Positions 26,037 through 34,727 of a stretch of 64,000 nucleotides of DNA are shown here, piece by piece. The notes beneath the pieces are model-generated. The model saw only the letters and a list, made by a program, of their open reading frames with translations. It was not told the DNA's origin and did no database searches. Position 1 is the stretch's first letter. The number at the start of each line of letters is the position of its first letter. Source of the stretch: an uncultured Eubacterium sp. Its GTDB lineage: Bacteria > Bacillota > Clostridia > Lachnospirales > Lachnospiraceae. The DNA is taken from contig CAJTXO010000003.1 in the NCBI GenBank assembly GCA_910583555.1, positions 133,058 through 197,057 on the forward strand, given 5' to 3'. The translations under genes were made by a program, and so were the position numbers.

Positions 26037-26450
26037 TCAGGATGATTTTGCCGCCGGGTTCAGTACCTTTTCATAAAACAGCCCCACAAGGAACCAAAGA
26101 GGGGCGTAGTCCAGCCGGACAAGTCCTTTTATATTGTGTTTGGCATCACTGTAGTCCCACGGACAGCAGTGATTTTTTTTCAGGATCTTTCCGGTTCCGT
26201 ATTCGGTGGCGAAAATACATGTCGTGTAGACGGCGCCCCGGAACAGGACATTTGTGTTTTTCAGGAGTTTGTGGATCGGCTGTATGAGAGAGGCCATGCC
26301 ATAGATCGGAAACATCCACATGGATGTCCGGCATGTCAGTTTTTTATTTTCGCGGGAAACGATGGAGTGGAGTCCCGTCCACAGGCATTCGAACCCCCAT
26401 CCGTACACGCCGCATTTGATAAAGTTTTTCGCAGGATTTTGTATTTTCAT
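26037..26450 (-). CDS. DUF1113-like membrane protein (putative ABC transporter type IV)
   Basis: ATG at 26450 chosen because AGGAGG lies 5 bp upstream on that strand; 137 aa. Three to four hydrophobic helices, and the C-terminal block CCPWDYSDAKHNIKGLVRLD with APLWFLVGLFYE. That block is the signature I recall for the PF06541 group of small membrane proteins in Clostridia. Despite the database label, no ATPase or transport role is demonstrated. It converges on cysE, the stop codons lying 15 bp apart. Confidence 0.7.
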   Translation of the reverse strand: MKIQNPAKNFIKCGVYGWGFECLWTGLHSIVSRENKKLTCRTSMWMFPIYGMASLIQPIHKLLKNTNVLFRGAVYTTCIFATEYGTGKILKKNHCCPWDYSDAKHNIKGLVRLDYAPLWFLVGLFYEKVLNPAAKSS

Positions 26451-26711
26451 TGTCTCCTCCTCATTGGCGAAATAACAGGATAACATTTGTTTTAGTTTCA
26501 TTTTGAGCAGAAATGGGGAAAAATATTCTGGGAGGATTTTTTATCCATATGGTGGGGGAAAATGAATTGTCAGAACATAGGGAAAGTGTTATAATAAAGC
26601 TGCTTTGCAGACATATTAAAAAGGAAAGTGAAAGTTTGGGAACGGGGAAAGCCGGTGGAAAGGAGAACGGCAATTTCCGGGAGGACGCAGTTGTTGAAGG
26701 AGGGATTTCGG

Positions 26712-28205
26712 GTGACGGCAGAAGAAATCTTAAACGGAGAATCAAAAGAAGTAGAATATAAGGAACTGGTTCCGGAAAATAGCAGAAAATATACTAAAAC
26801 AGCGGTAGCTTACGCAAACTGCGCAGGCGGACTGCTGATTTTTGGCGTGGGAAATAATACATGGAACGTCACGGGTATACCACAGGAGAAGGTTTTTGAA
26901 GTGGCAGACGGTATTTCCAATGCCATTATTGACAGCTGCGAGCCGATGATCGATTTTGACATAAAATATCAGACCATAGAAGGTAAAACCATTATAATCG
27001 TGCAGGTTTATCCGGGCAAACGCAGACCGTATTTTTTAAAGTCAGAAGGTAAGCCGAACGGAGTATATGTGCGAGTACCTGGTTCTACACGGGTGGCCGA
27101 TGAATTTATCGTAAAAGAGCTGGAGCTTGAAGGTGCGAATAAAAGTTATGACAGGATGCCTGCGGTAGGCGAAACCGTTACAGAGGAAGAGATTGAAAAT
27201 TTGTGTGATACCATGTATGAGTATGCGGTCAGCAGATGTTTGACCACAGAAGAAAAGCAGAGTGTGAAAAGAGTTTCCAAAAGGCAGTTGTTGTCATGGG
27301 GGTTATTACAGGAGAGAGAAGGAAAGATTTGTCCTACCAATGGATATCTGCTGTTATCTCCGCAGCATATACAGGAAACTTCTATCCAATGTGGTGTATT
27401 TAAAGGTACGACCAGAGCTGTTTTTTTGGATAAAAAGGAGTACAGCGGGCCAATCTATGAGCAGATAGATGAAGCATATCAGTTTGTTCTTAGAAATATC
27501 CGTATGGGTGCTGAGTTTGGCGGTTTGCTGCGCAGGGATGTCTATGAACTTCCGATTGACAGTATTCGAGAGCTGATCGCCAATGCAGTCAGCCATCGCT
27601 CGTATCTGGATACTGCCAATGTGCAGGTGGCCTTGTATGATGACCGATTGGAAATCACTTCTCCGGGAATGTTGATCGGCGGCCTTACGATAGAGGAAAT
27701 GAAACAGGGATACAGCAGACCGAGAAATAAAGGGATTGTGAGTGCTCTTGCCTATATGAAGGTTGTGGAACGCTGGGGCAGCGGTATTCCGAGATTATAT
27801 GAGAATTGTGAGAACGCAGGATTGAGAGAGCCGGAACTCAGCGAGAAAGCAGGCTGTTTTCGGGTAAATATGTTTCGGAACACGGAGCTTACGCAGGAAA
27901 CATGGGACTCCCCCTTGGATGAGGACAGTTTTGGGGAAGAAGAAAGGAACAGAAGAAAGGAACAGAAAAAGGAACAGAAAAAAGGAACAGAAAAAGGAAC
28001 AGAAAAAAGCACAGAAATCATAGAACGAACAGCAAAAATATGGGAATTACTCTGCCGTAATCCTAATATTACGCAGTCTGCAATGATGGAAGAATTGGAT
28101 ATTTCAAGGAAAAAGGTACAGTTGGCGTTAGATAAACTGATTGCCGATGGCAGAATTGAAAGGGTCGGCTCTGATCGGAGTGGAAGTTGGAAGGTCAATG
28201 AGTAA
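26712..28205 (+). CDS. AlbA_2/Schlafen-type ATP-binding regulator with winged helix
   Basis: GTG at 26712 chosen for the GGAGGG site 7 bp upstream; 497 aa. N-terminal AlbA_2 (Schlafen AAA-like) domain, about 1-140: ESKEVEYKELVPENSRKYTK and FANCAGGLL-like YANCAGGLLIFGVGN. Then a GHKL-like ATPase part with IDSIRELIANAVSHRSYL, DDRLEITSPGMLIGGLT and RNKGIVSALAYMKVVERWGS. A Lys/Glu/Gln-rich linker (about 410-440, from tandem repeats in the DNA) leads to a C-terminal winged helix: NPNITQSAMMEELDISRKKV. Proteins of this build are annotated as RecG-like helicases or transcription regulators; their real role is not settled. Two decayed copies of its 3' part lie at 29579 and 31150. Confidence 0.85.
   Translation: MTAEEILNGESKEVEYKELVPENSRKYTKTAVAYANCAGGLLIFGVGNNTWNVTGIPQEKVFEVADGISNAIIDSCEPMIDFDIKYQTIEGKTIIIVQVYPGKRRPYFLKSEGKPNGVYVRVPGSTRVADEFIVKELELEGANKSYDRMPAVGETVTEEEIENLCDTMYEYAVSRCLTTEEKQSVKRVSKRQLLSWGLLQEREGKICPTNGYLLLSPQHIQETSIQCGVFKGTTRAVFLDKKEYSGPIYEQIDEAYQFVLRNIRMGAEFGGLLRRDVYELPIDSIRELIANAVSHRSYLDTANVQVALYDDRLEITSPGMLIGGLTIEEMKQGYSRPRNKGIVSALAYMKVVERWGSGIPRLYENCENAGLREPELSEKAGCFRVNMFRNTELTQETWDSPLDEDSFGEEERNRRKEQKKEQKKGTEKGTEKSTEIIERTAKIWELLCRNPNITQSAMMEELDISRKKVQLALDKLIADGRIERVGSDRSGSWKVNE
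27943..28010 (+). repeat. AAAGGAACAG microsatellite inside the AlbA_2 gene
   Basis: Six GGAACAG units separated by A-rich runs of 5-6 bases, unit length about 12-13 bp. They encode the charged linker KEQKKEQKK-GTEKGTEK between the ATPase and the winged helix. A change in unit number, or in an A-run, would shift the frame and remove the DNA-binding domain. Confidence 0.75.
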
Positions 28206-28223
28206 AGGAGGAGAAAAAAGAAG

Positions 28224-28975
28224 ATGGAAAGAAACATGGAAACTACCTGTCGATATTATTCGAAATGGTTAGGACAGGATGAAATTCTGCTGCGTGATTT
28301 CAGAGGGACCAAGTACCTGTATTCGGAGGAGAGAAACAGTATCCCATTTGGCTATGGAACGCCATTTGATTTATATGTATTCTGCCAAAAAGAGCGGATG
28401 ATCATTTCCTATGGCGATAAGGGGAGAGAGCAGGCAGGGATTCTGACGGACAAAATTAAAAAAGATATGTCCGCAACAGAAGTAAAACTGGTTTTAGAAC
28501 GGATTTTTGGGCAGAAAGCGGACCATAATGTAAAGTACGTTTTTGCCGGTTCGGACTCGGTGCCTGTTTCGGAAGCTTTGGTATTGGTAGAGGAAGATTA
28601 CGGCAAATATGAGAGTTTCTGGCGAAAATGCCATCCGGAATGTCTGGATACAGTGTGGCTTAAGGATTATTTTAATGAAATGGTACAGGAACATATGTGT
28701 ATCGGGGTGTTTGTAGACGACATACTTGTCAGCTGTACCGATGCGCCGGGAATGCCCTATATGGAGAATGAGGTGCAGGAGATCGGTATAAATCCCTGCC
28801 TGAATATCGGAAACAGGGATTTGCGGCCGCTGCATGCCAAAAGTGTCTTCGTGAAATTTTGTGTCATGGCAAAGTGCCACAGTGGTCGTCGGCTATGGGA
28901 AATCAGGTGTCCCGGAAGCTGGCGGAGAAGGTGGGATTTGTCGAGTTTGGTGAGGTTGTTTCTATGACGATTTAA
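28224..28975 (+). pseudogene. GNAT-family acetyltransferase, C-terminus frameshifted
   Basis: As it stands the frame runs to 28967 (247 aa) but its last about 50 residues (from NIGNRDLRPLHAK) are not GNAT-like. Reading one frame over from about 28811 gives QGFAAAACQKCLREILCHGK, then PQWSSAMGNQVSRKLAEKVG and a stop at 28973-28975, which is the expected acetyl-CoA-binding and C-terminal part. One base lost or gained around 28803-28818 explains it. It sits 18 bp after the AlbA_2 gene. A sequencing error would give the same picture; otherwise the enzyme has lost its cofactor site. Confidence 0.75.
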
Positions 28976-29066
28976 TAGAAATGGTTGATTATTCAAGCGC
29001 GTTCTTGCTTTTTTCCTTCTTTGGTATTTTATTTTACTTTCGTTTTATGTTGTATGGAGGGACGTT

Positions 29067-29567
29067 ATGGATGAGAATCATATTTTGGAATTTTTAGATA
29101 CATATAAAAAATTGGATGAATTATGCAGGCAGCTCTTTTTAAGTGACAAAGGAGTATCCCAGTATATTGATGAAATGAGTAGTGAGGGATACGGGAAATG
29201 GAGGGTTGCTGGTTGGGAGAGGGACTACAAACGATTAAAGAACATAAGATGGATTCGGAACCGTTTGGTTCATGATAGAGATTCATTTGAGAGTGATCTT
29301 GTCAATGAAAAAGATATTGAATGGATGCGGACATTTTATCAGCGGATTATGGAATGCACAGATCCTTTTTCTTTATTACGTCAAACGGAAAGAAGGAGTG
29401 AGGAGACAGCGGAACGTACAGAAAGCCGTTCTTCGACAGATACAGCATTTTCATCTCAAAATGGAGGTTCTCAGGACAGAAATATAATTTTGGCAGCATT
29501 GATTTTGGCAGGAGTGATGTTGGTAGGAATAATTCTGGCGGCAATAGTAACGTTTAAAATTTTTTAA
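29067..29567 (+). CDS. unknown protein with C-terminal membrane anchor
   Basis: 166 aa, RBS GGAGGGACGTT. Residues 1-100 are soluble and rich in charged residues: ILEFLDTYKKLDELCRQLF, RDYKRLKNIRWIRNRLVHDR (a HEPN-like 'RNxLVH' pattern) and FYQRIMECTDPFSLL. A Ser/Thr/Glu linker is followed by one TM helix, NIILAALILAGVMLVGIILA, at the very end, so this is tail-anchored. I recall similar proteins in Lachnospiraceae as a DUF of unknown function. The RN-x-LVH motif hints at a HEPN-type RNase fold, but this is only a hint. Confidence 0.6.
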   Translation: MDENHILEFLDTYKKLDELCRQLFLSDKGVSQYIDEMSSEGYGKWRVAGWERDYKRLKNIRWIRNRLVHDRDSFESDLVNEKDIEWMRTFYQRIMECTDPFSLLRQTERRSEETAERTESRSSTDTAFSSQNGGSQDRNIILAALILAGVMLVGIILAAIVTFKIF

Positions 29568-29578
29568 TAGGAAATGTG

Positions 29579-29646
29579 TTGAGTGCTCTTGCCTGTATGA
29601 AGATTGTGGAACGCAGGGGCAGAGGTATTCCGAGATTATATGGGAT
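29579..29646 (+). pseudogene. decayed fragment of the AlbA_2 gene
   Basis: About 67 bp closely matching 27742-27809 of the AlbA_2 gene, encoding SALACMKIVERRGRGIPRLY, without the rest of the gene. The remainder of 29568-30080 holds no gene that I can support. Confidence 0.7.
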
Positions 29647-30080
29647 ATGACACGCAGACGGCGGGTGCAGTAGATTTGTTTTGGTACAAAAGCATGGAGA
29701 GGAGTGAAAAGCCCTTGCTATTCCTTTCTTGTTTTAGTATAATATAGTTAATGGTGTGCTTAAACGGTGGCGGTTTATCTCTCAAACGTATTTACATACG
29801 GAACTTCCTGCAATTTGGAGGTGTTGCCAATTGGAAAATACAAGAGAGGAAATTTTAAGATGGTGGAATTAGTCATAAAAATTGAGTGCTATTCATATGA
29901 TCCCTAACTCACTCCCCAAAAGCATATTTTCGATATGGTTTTTACAAAGAATCCCGTAAAATCAATACTTCCCATATGGTCCATCAAGAAACGACGATTT
30001 TCTAGTGATTTCTGTGATTTTAACAGCGAAAAATGTCCTGTTTTGGTCACGTCTGGTCACACTGGTAACTGCTCCAGATA

Positions 30081-30395
30081 CTATAATAATTTTCTATATT
30101 CCTGCCTTCCATCTACAATGGCATATATCGTTACAATTCTTTCATTGCTATTTACTTTGTAAAATACCAGGTGTCTTTCCACAATAACAACCCTGTATCC
30201 CTGTTTCCGCAAAATTGAATATCTCGGTATGCTGCCTGACAATGGAAAATCCTCTAACCTGTTTATAGCCTTTTCTATTTTGTTGAGATAGTTAAGTGCT
30301 ACGTCAATACTTCCTGAATCATCCGCAATATAGAAAATAATATCCCTCAACTGCTCGTCTGCTTTATCTGTCCTGACAATACTATACTTCATCAT
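30081..30395 (-). CDS. ParE/RelE-family toxin
   Basis: 104 aa. Pattern of type II toxins of the RelE/ParE superfamily: SIVRTDKADEQLRDIIFYIA at the N-terminus, YLNKIEKAINRLEDFPLSG, then GYRVVIVERHLVFYKVN and a final IYAIVDGRQEYRKLL. The 'F-P-x-S-G' and 'YRVVIVERHLVFY' blocks are more ParE- than RelE-like, suggesting gyrase poisoning, but an mRNase cannot be excluded. Its start overlaps the antitoxin end by 14 bp, the usual antitoxin-first operon. Confidence 0.88.
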   Translation of the reverse strand: MMKYSIVRTDKADEQLRDIIFYIADDSGSIDVALNYLNKIEKAINRLEDFPLSGSIPRYSILRKQGYRVVIVERHLVFYKVNSNERIVTIYAIVDGRQEYRKLL

Positions 30396-30663
30396 TTTTC
30401 CTTTCTATCAGGTGTTTCCTTATATCATCAAATGTATTTTTTATTGGTGCCACTCTTCCATTCACAACATCCTCTTCTGCTTCTGCCAGCGTTCGCAACA
30501 ATTCCAATTCTGACTTCATCTGATAATATTCCTGTAGTCCTAAAATTGCTGTATCTCCACGCCCATTCACTGTAATAATAACCGGACTTCTTTCCTCGTG
30601 GCATTGCCTGGATATTTCACTATAGTGGTTTCGTAAATCGGATGATGGTCTGATTGCTTCCAT
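30382..30663 (-). CDS. Phd/YefM-family antitoxin
   Basis: 93 aa. N-terminal Phd/YefM fold with SSDLRNHYSEISRQCHEE, SPVIITVNGRGDTAILGLQE and YYQMKSELELL. The C-terminal tail (RVAPIKNTFDDIRKHLIERK) is the toxin-binding part. It neutralises the ParE-like toxin encoded directly downstream and normally represses the shared promoter, which should lie just above 30663 on the - strand. Confidence 0.9.
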   Translation of the reverse strand: MEAIRPSSDLRNHYSEISRQCHEERSPVIITVNGRGDTAILGLQEYYQMKSELELLRTLAEAEEDVVNGRVAPIKNTFDDIRKHLIERKNDEV

Positions 30664-31503
30664 ATGAATACCTCCTGCACTTTTTATATAGTCATATTAT
30701 ACCCTGATTTGAATATGAATTCAATATGCTATTTTCATTTAGTGGTTTTTATGCTTATTTGTGCAATATATAGTAGTTCAAAAGGGGATATTGAGGTATT
30801 TGAATTTTGAATGATTATATATGCTTTATACTCGTTAAGCATATCAGCATTTTTTTCGAACAATATTTCAAAAATCCATCCCCACCTCACACCAGAACTA
30901 ACACCCCTTAAAAACCGTACATTCTGCTGCCCCCATCATCCAGTTCGAAAACAAACTCTATAATATTTACTTATAACTATACAGAATTGTACAGAATCTC
31001 AAACGCTACAAGAAAATTATCACCAACACGAATTGATTGCCGAACACTAGAACTCAATATGTTACATATAAAAAATATATCATTACGCCAATGAACAAGA
31101 TTACGTCAAAGGGAAAGGTGGAGTAGCTATGTTAAAATTCATTTAGTAGGCTATGTGGTAAGCGCTCTTGCCTATATGAAGGTTGTGGAAAAATATGTTC
31201 CCGAACACGGAGCTTACGAGGGAATAATGGGAAACTGCTCTGGATTCGGATAGTTTAAAGAGGTCCGCAATGATGAAAGAATTGAGTAGTAACTGTTAAC
31301 CGAGGTGAACCGTTGCTATAGGTATACCTCTTTTCCTAAATATATAACATAACTATAGTTAAATGTTGCACAAATATCACTGTTTTTTTTGTATGTATTG
31401 CACTATAGACAAAAAATACCATATAACAGATAATATTATGTGAAATGATTGATTGATGTGGAAGAGCTAAACAAATGCGTATATAAACCAGAAGGAGAAA
31501 CTT
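30664..31503. other. 840-bp AT-rich region with AlbA_2 remnant
   Basis: No intact gene. From about 31150 to 31295 there is an internally deleted copy of the AlbA_2 3' region: AAGCGCTCTTGCCTATATGA (matching 27748-27768), then segments matching its GAACACGGAGCTTACG and GCAATGATGGAAGAATTG parts, in shifted frames. The rest is AT-rich; the upstream part must hold the toxin-antitoxin promoter on the - strand. Confidence 0.6.
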
Positions 31504-32940
31504 ATGGGGCTGAGAGAGTTATTTTATTTTGCATTACAATATGTGAAACTGGGCGTGATTGTCGGCATTTTGTTTTTTATTGGTGCCGTTTTATATAAAA
31601 GACAACAGAAGAGGGCCGGAAAAGACGTTCCTAAAATAAAAATATTTTTAGGCACATTGTTTGTCATGTATATTGCTTTTCTGTTTTGTGCCACGCTCGC
31701 ACGGGAGGGATATGGGCGGGTTATAAAACTCCAGCCATTTAGTTCTTATATAGCAGCCTGGAACAGTGCGTCTGCTTCTGAGTGGAGGAATTTAATAGTA
31801 AATATTCTTTTGTTTACCCCGCTTGGTTTTTTACTCCCTCTTCTTTCTACCCGTTTTCACAAATGGTGCCATACATATGCGGCGGGCTTTTTGATGGCTG
31901 TTTTCATTGAGGGTGTCCAATTCGTATTTCAGCGGGGAATCGTTGAGTTTGATGATGTACTGAATAATACGCTGGGGGTCATGATCGGCTATGGGTTCAG
32001 CAGGGTGGTCATGCAGTTCGGTAAATATAGAAATAAGGAAAACGGAACGGGCTGGGGAACTGTCCTGCTGTATCAGGTCCCGGCAGTTATTGTAGTGTGC
32101 GCGTATTTGGGTGTATTTTATTATTATTCGCAGCTGCCGATGGGAACATTGTCCTGCCAATATAGTGAAAAGGTATCTATGTCACAAATAGAAGTGACTT
32201 CTCGATGTGAACTGGATCCTAACGAGAAAGAGGACTATGTGTATGTGAGTAAGATTTGGTCTGTCGAGGATTGCCAGTCATTTGCAAAAGATTTTTTTGA
32301 GAAATTAGGTGCCGCGTTGAGTGAGAGGCAGAATGCCTATGAGAATATCGTGATATTGAATTCCGAGCCGTCGCGGTATATTCTTCAGATGGCTTATCGC
32401 GGAGGGGGATATGAATTGACGGATTTTGGGTTGGAGGACGAGATAGAGGAAGAGGAAATGGTTGTGGATGAGAAAATAAATGGACTCTCAGAGGAGAAGG
32501 TGAGGGAACTTTTGCGGCCGTATTGTGTGGAGCTTCCCCCGAGTGCGGTTTTTTCTGAGCTGGGTGACGGGGAATATCGTTTCGAGGTTGAACCCGTAAG
32601 CGAAGGTGAGGGGTGGCTGTGCGGAGAGTGCATCGTGGTCCCGACGAAAAAAGACAGAATTTGGAATATCCGGAATCATATTTTTGGTTTTTCAGAACGA
32701 AATGGCGTTACGATCTGTTCGGAGCAGGAGGCGTTTGAATGTTTGGAGCGGGGGGAATTTGTTGTACCTGAAGGGGAGATGCAGGATCTCTCAGAAATAT
32801 CGGAAATCACGGTATCTCATGTGAAGATCGCCTATGAGATTGACAGTAAGGGGTTTGGGCAGCCGGTATATGTGTTTCGTGTTGTTATAAATCAAAACGA
32901 AGGTGAGACGGCGGAGATTAAAATTCCGGCGATAAGATGA
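31504..32940 (+). CDS. VanZ-family membrane protein with extracytoplasmic C-terminus
   Basis: 478 aa, RBS GAAGGAGAAACTT. N-terminal half (about 1-215) is a VanZ-like domain with five or six helices: LFVMYIAFLFCATLAREGYG, NLIVNILLFTPLGFLLPLL, and FIEGVQFVFQRGIVEFDDVL with NNTLGVMIGY, the family's conserved E...D-x-x-N pattern. The C-terminal 260 residues are soluble and unlike typical short VanZ proteins; they contain repeated acidic segments such as EDEIEEEEMVVDEK. VanZ proteins are linked to glycopeptide tolerance, but chromosomal copies have no fixed role. No other resistance gene is present here. Confidence 0.8.
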   Translation: MGLRELFYFALQYVKLGVIVGILFFIGAVLYKRQQKRAGKDVPKIKIFLGTLFVMYIAFLFCATLAREGYGRVIKLQPFSSYIAAWNSASASEWRNLIVNILLFTPLGFLLPLLSTRFHKWCHTYAAGFLMAVFIEGVQFVFQRGIVEFDDVLNNTLGVMIGYGFSRVVMQFGKYRNKENGTGWGTVLLYQVPAVIVVCAYLGVFYYYSQLPMGTLSCQYSEKVSMSQIEVTSRCELDPNEKEDYVYVSKIWSVEDCQSFAKDFFEKLGAALSERQNAYENIVILNSEPSRYILQMAYRGGGYELTDFGLEDEIEEEEMVVDEKINGLSEEKVRELLRPYCVELPPSAVFSELGDGEYRFEVEPVSEGEGWLCGECIVVPTKKDRIWNIRNHIFGFSERNGVTICSEQEAFECLERGEFVVPEGEMQDLSEISEITVSHVKIAYEIDSKGFGQPVYVFRVVINQNEGETAEIKIPAIR

Positions 32941-32952
32941 AAATCATTCATT

Positions 32953-33282
32953 TTACAACTCCCCATTCCTCTGTATACCATGTTTTTTCTCAAAATCTAA
33001 AATTTTTTCTGTAGGCTTCCAATCCTCGTTTTCCATTTCCTTTAATTCTTCTATTGTAAATGAAATCGTATCGCCCCTTTTGTGATTTTCCGCACTCTCA
33101 TGAAGCTTTGCCATGTATTCGGCGTTTCGTTTTGCTTTTTGTAAGGCGTTATATTCTGCCTCGTTGATCATGTAGATATTTTCATTATGAGGTCTGAAAA
33201 TGATTACGGTTTCTCCCATGCTGATCTTATCACACCAGTCTTTAAAATTATCTCTTATATCCATACTTTTAGCTGCTAACAT
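32953..33282 (-). CDS. Phd/YefM-like antitoxin without adjacent toxin
   Basis: 109 aa, RBS AGGAG 8 bp upstream on that strand. The N-terminal half matches Phd/YefM proteins (DNFKDWCDKISMGETVIIFR, NIYMINEAEYNALQKAKRN), and the tail is charged. No toxin gene follows: the stop is 12 bp from the convergent VanZ stop. It may be an orphan antitoxin or a solitary regulator. Confidence 0.7.
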   Translation of the reverse strand: MLAAKSMDIRDNFKDWCDKISMGETVIIFRPHNENIYMINEAEYNALQKAKRNAEYMAKLHESAENHKRGDTISFTIEELKEMENEDWKPTEKILDFEKKHGIQRNGEL

Positions 33283-33478
33283 CCGATCGCTCCTTTCGAA
33301 AATCCATACGTTGATAATCTTTTCCCGAAAAGCTTGTTTTCTTTTTCCTTTTTCGTTATACTAATACAGTAGAGAATGAACAGGAAACCGTGTACAGAAA
33401 ACCTGTACAGCAATAGCAGACAAGTGAAAGACGCAGAATGAACGATAAACAGCTTTCTGCGCAGAAATGAGGATAACA

Positions 33479-34714
33479 ATGGCAGAGATCAGACCATTTT
33501 GCTGCGTCCGCCCGGCGGAAGCGCTGGCGGAGCGGGTGGCAGCATTGCCGTACGATGTGTACAACAGGCAGGAGGCGAAAGAAGAGGTGGCGAGAGAGCC
33601 GCTTTCTTTCCTGAAAATTGACCGGGCGGAGACGGCGTTTCCGGACTCCGTGGATACGTATGCTCCCGAAGTGTACGAGAAGGCAAAAGAACTTTTGGAG
33701 CAGGATGTGGCGGACGGCGTATATGTAACCGATGAGGACCGGGTTTATTACATTTACCAGCTGGTGATGGATGGACGGGCGCAGACGGGACTTGTGGCAT
33801 GTTCTTCCGTAGATGATTATTTGAACAATACGATCAAAAAGCATGAGAACACGAGGGCGGATAAGGAAGTCGACCGCATCACCCATGTGGATACGTGTTC
33901 GGCGCAGACAGGGCCGATCTTCTTGGCCTACCGCTCACACGAGGCCATCAACCAGATCGTAAAAAAGTATGTGGCGGAAACGGCACTCTACGATTTTACG
34001 GCGGTAGACGGGATTTCCCACCGCGTCTGGAAGATCGTGGAAAAAGAAGATGTCGATGTCATATACCGCGCGTTTCAGGAAATTGACCGCATTTATATCG
34101 CGGACGGGCATCACCGGGCGGCTTCCGCTGTCAAGGTTGGCCTGAAGAGGCGGGAGGAACATCCGGGGTATACCGGGGAGGAAGAATTTAATTATTTTCT
34201 TTCGGTGCTGTTTCCGCACGATGAACTGATGATCATGGACTATAACCGCACGGTGAAAGACTTAAACGGCCTGACATGGGAGGCGTTTATGGAAAAGGTG
34301 AGTGAGATGTTTGAGGTAGAGCCGTCGGATGTGCCGGTATCGCCGGAGCGGAAGGGTACGTTTGGCATGTATTCCGGAGGGAAGTGGTATCATCTGAACG
34401 CAAAACCGCAGCTGTTTGCGGGGAAGGATGCCGTGGGGCGCCTGGATGTATCGGTGCTGCAGGATACGCTCCTCGGGCCGGTGCTGGGGATCGGCGATCC
34501 TCGTACCGACGCGCGCATTGATTTTGTCGGCGGGATCCGAGGGTTAAAAGAGCTGGAACGGCGGGCGGACAGCGATATGTGCGTTTCGTTCTCGATGTAT
34601 CCGACGTCGATCAACGAGCTGTTTGATGTCGCGGACAACGGGCTTTTGATGCCGCCGAAATCGACGTGGTTTGAGCCGAAGCTCCGCAGCGGGTTGTTTA
34701 TACATAAGATTTAG
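33479..34714 (+). CDS. DUF1015 family protein
   Basis: ATG 33479 chosen because GAGG lies 6 bp upstream; 411 aa. Matches the DUF1015 family common in Clostridia: EIRPFCCVRP and LPYDVYNRQEA at the N-terminus, SFLKIDRAE, HVDTCSAQTGPIFLAYR, IYIADGHHRAASAVKVG and LMPPKSTWFEPKLRSGLFIH at the C-terminus. The 'DGHHR' and Cys-containing blocks suggest an enzyme, but no activity is established. It is followed by a YesL-like gene 13 bp later. Confidence 0.88.
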   Translation: MAEIRPFCCVRPAEALAERVAALPYDVYNRQEAKEEVAREPLSFLKIDRAETAFPDSVDTYAPEVYEKAKELLEQDVADGVYVTDEDRVYYIYQLVMDGRAQTGLVACSSVDDYLNNTIKKHENTRADKEVDRITHVDTCSAQTGPIFLAYRSHEAINQIVKKYVAETALYDFTAVDGISHRVWKIVEKEDVDVIYRAFQEIDRIYIADGHHRAASAVKVGLKRREEHPGYTGEEEFNYFLSVLFPHDELMIMDYNRTVKDLNGLTWEAFMEKVSEMFEVEPSDVPVSPERKGTFGMYSGGKWYHLNAKPQLFAGKDAVGRLDVSVLQDTLLGPVLGIGDPRTDARIDFVGGIRGLKELERRADSDMCVSFSMYPTSINELFDVADNGLLMPPKSTWFEPKLRSGLFIHKI

Positions 34715-34727
34715 GAGGGAACTTTGC

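Noticed and set aside
29935..30187. Short + strand frames (60-75 aa) overlapping the toxin gene end
   Set aside because: No ribosome sites and no family likeness; the convergent ParE gene explains the open frame.
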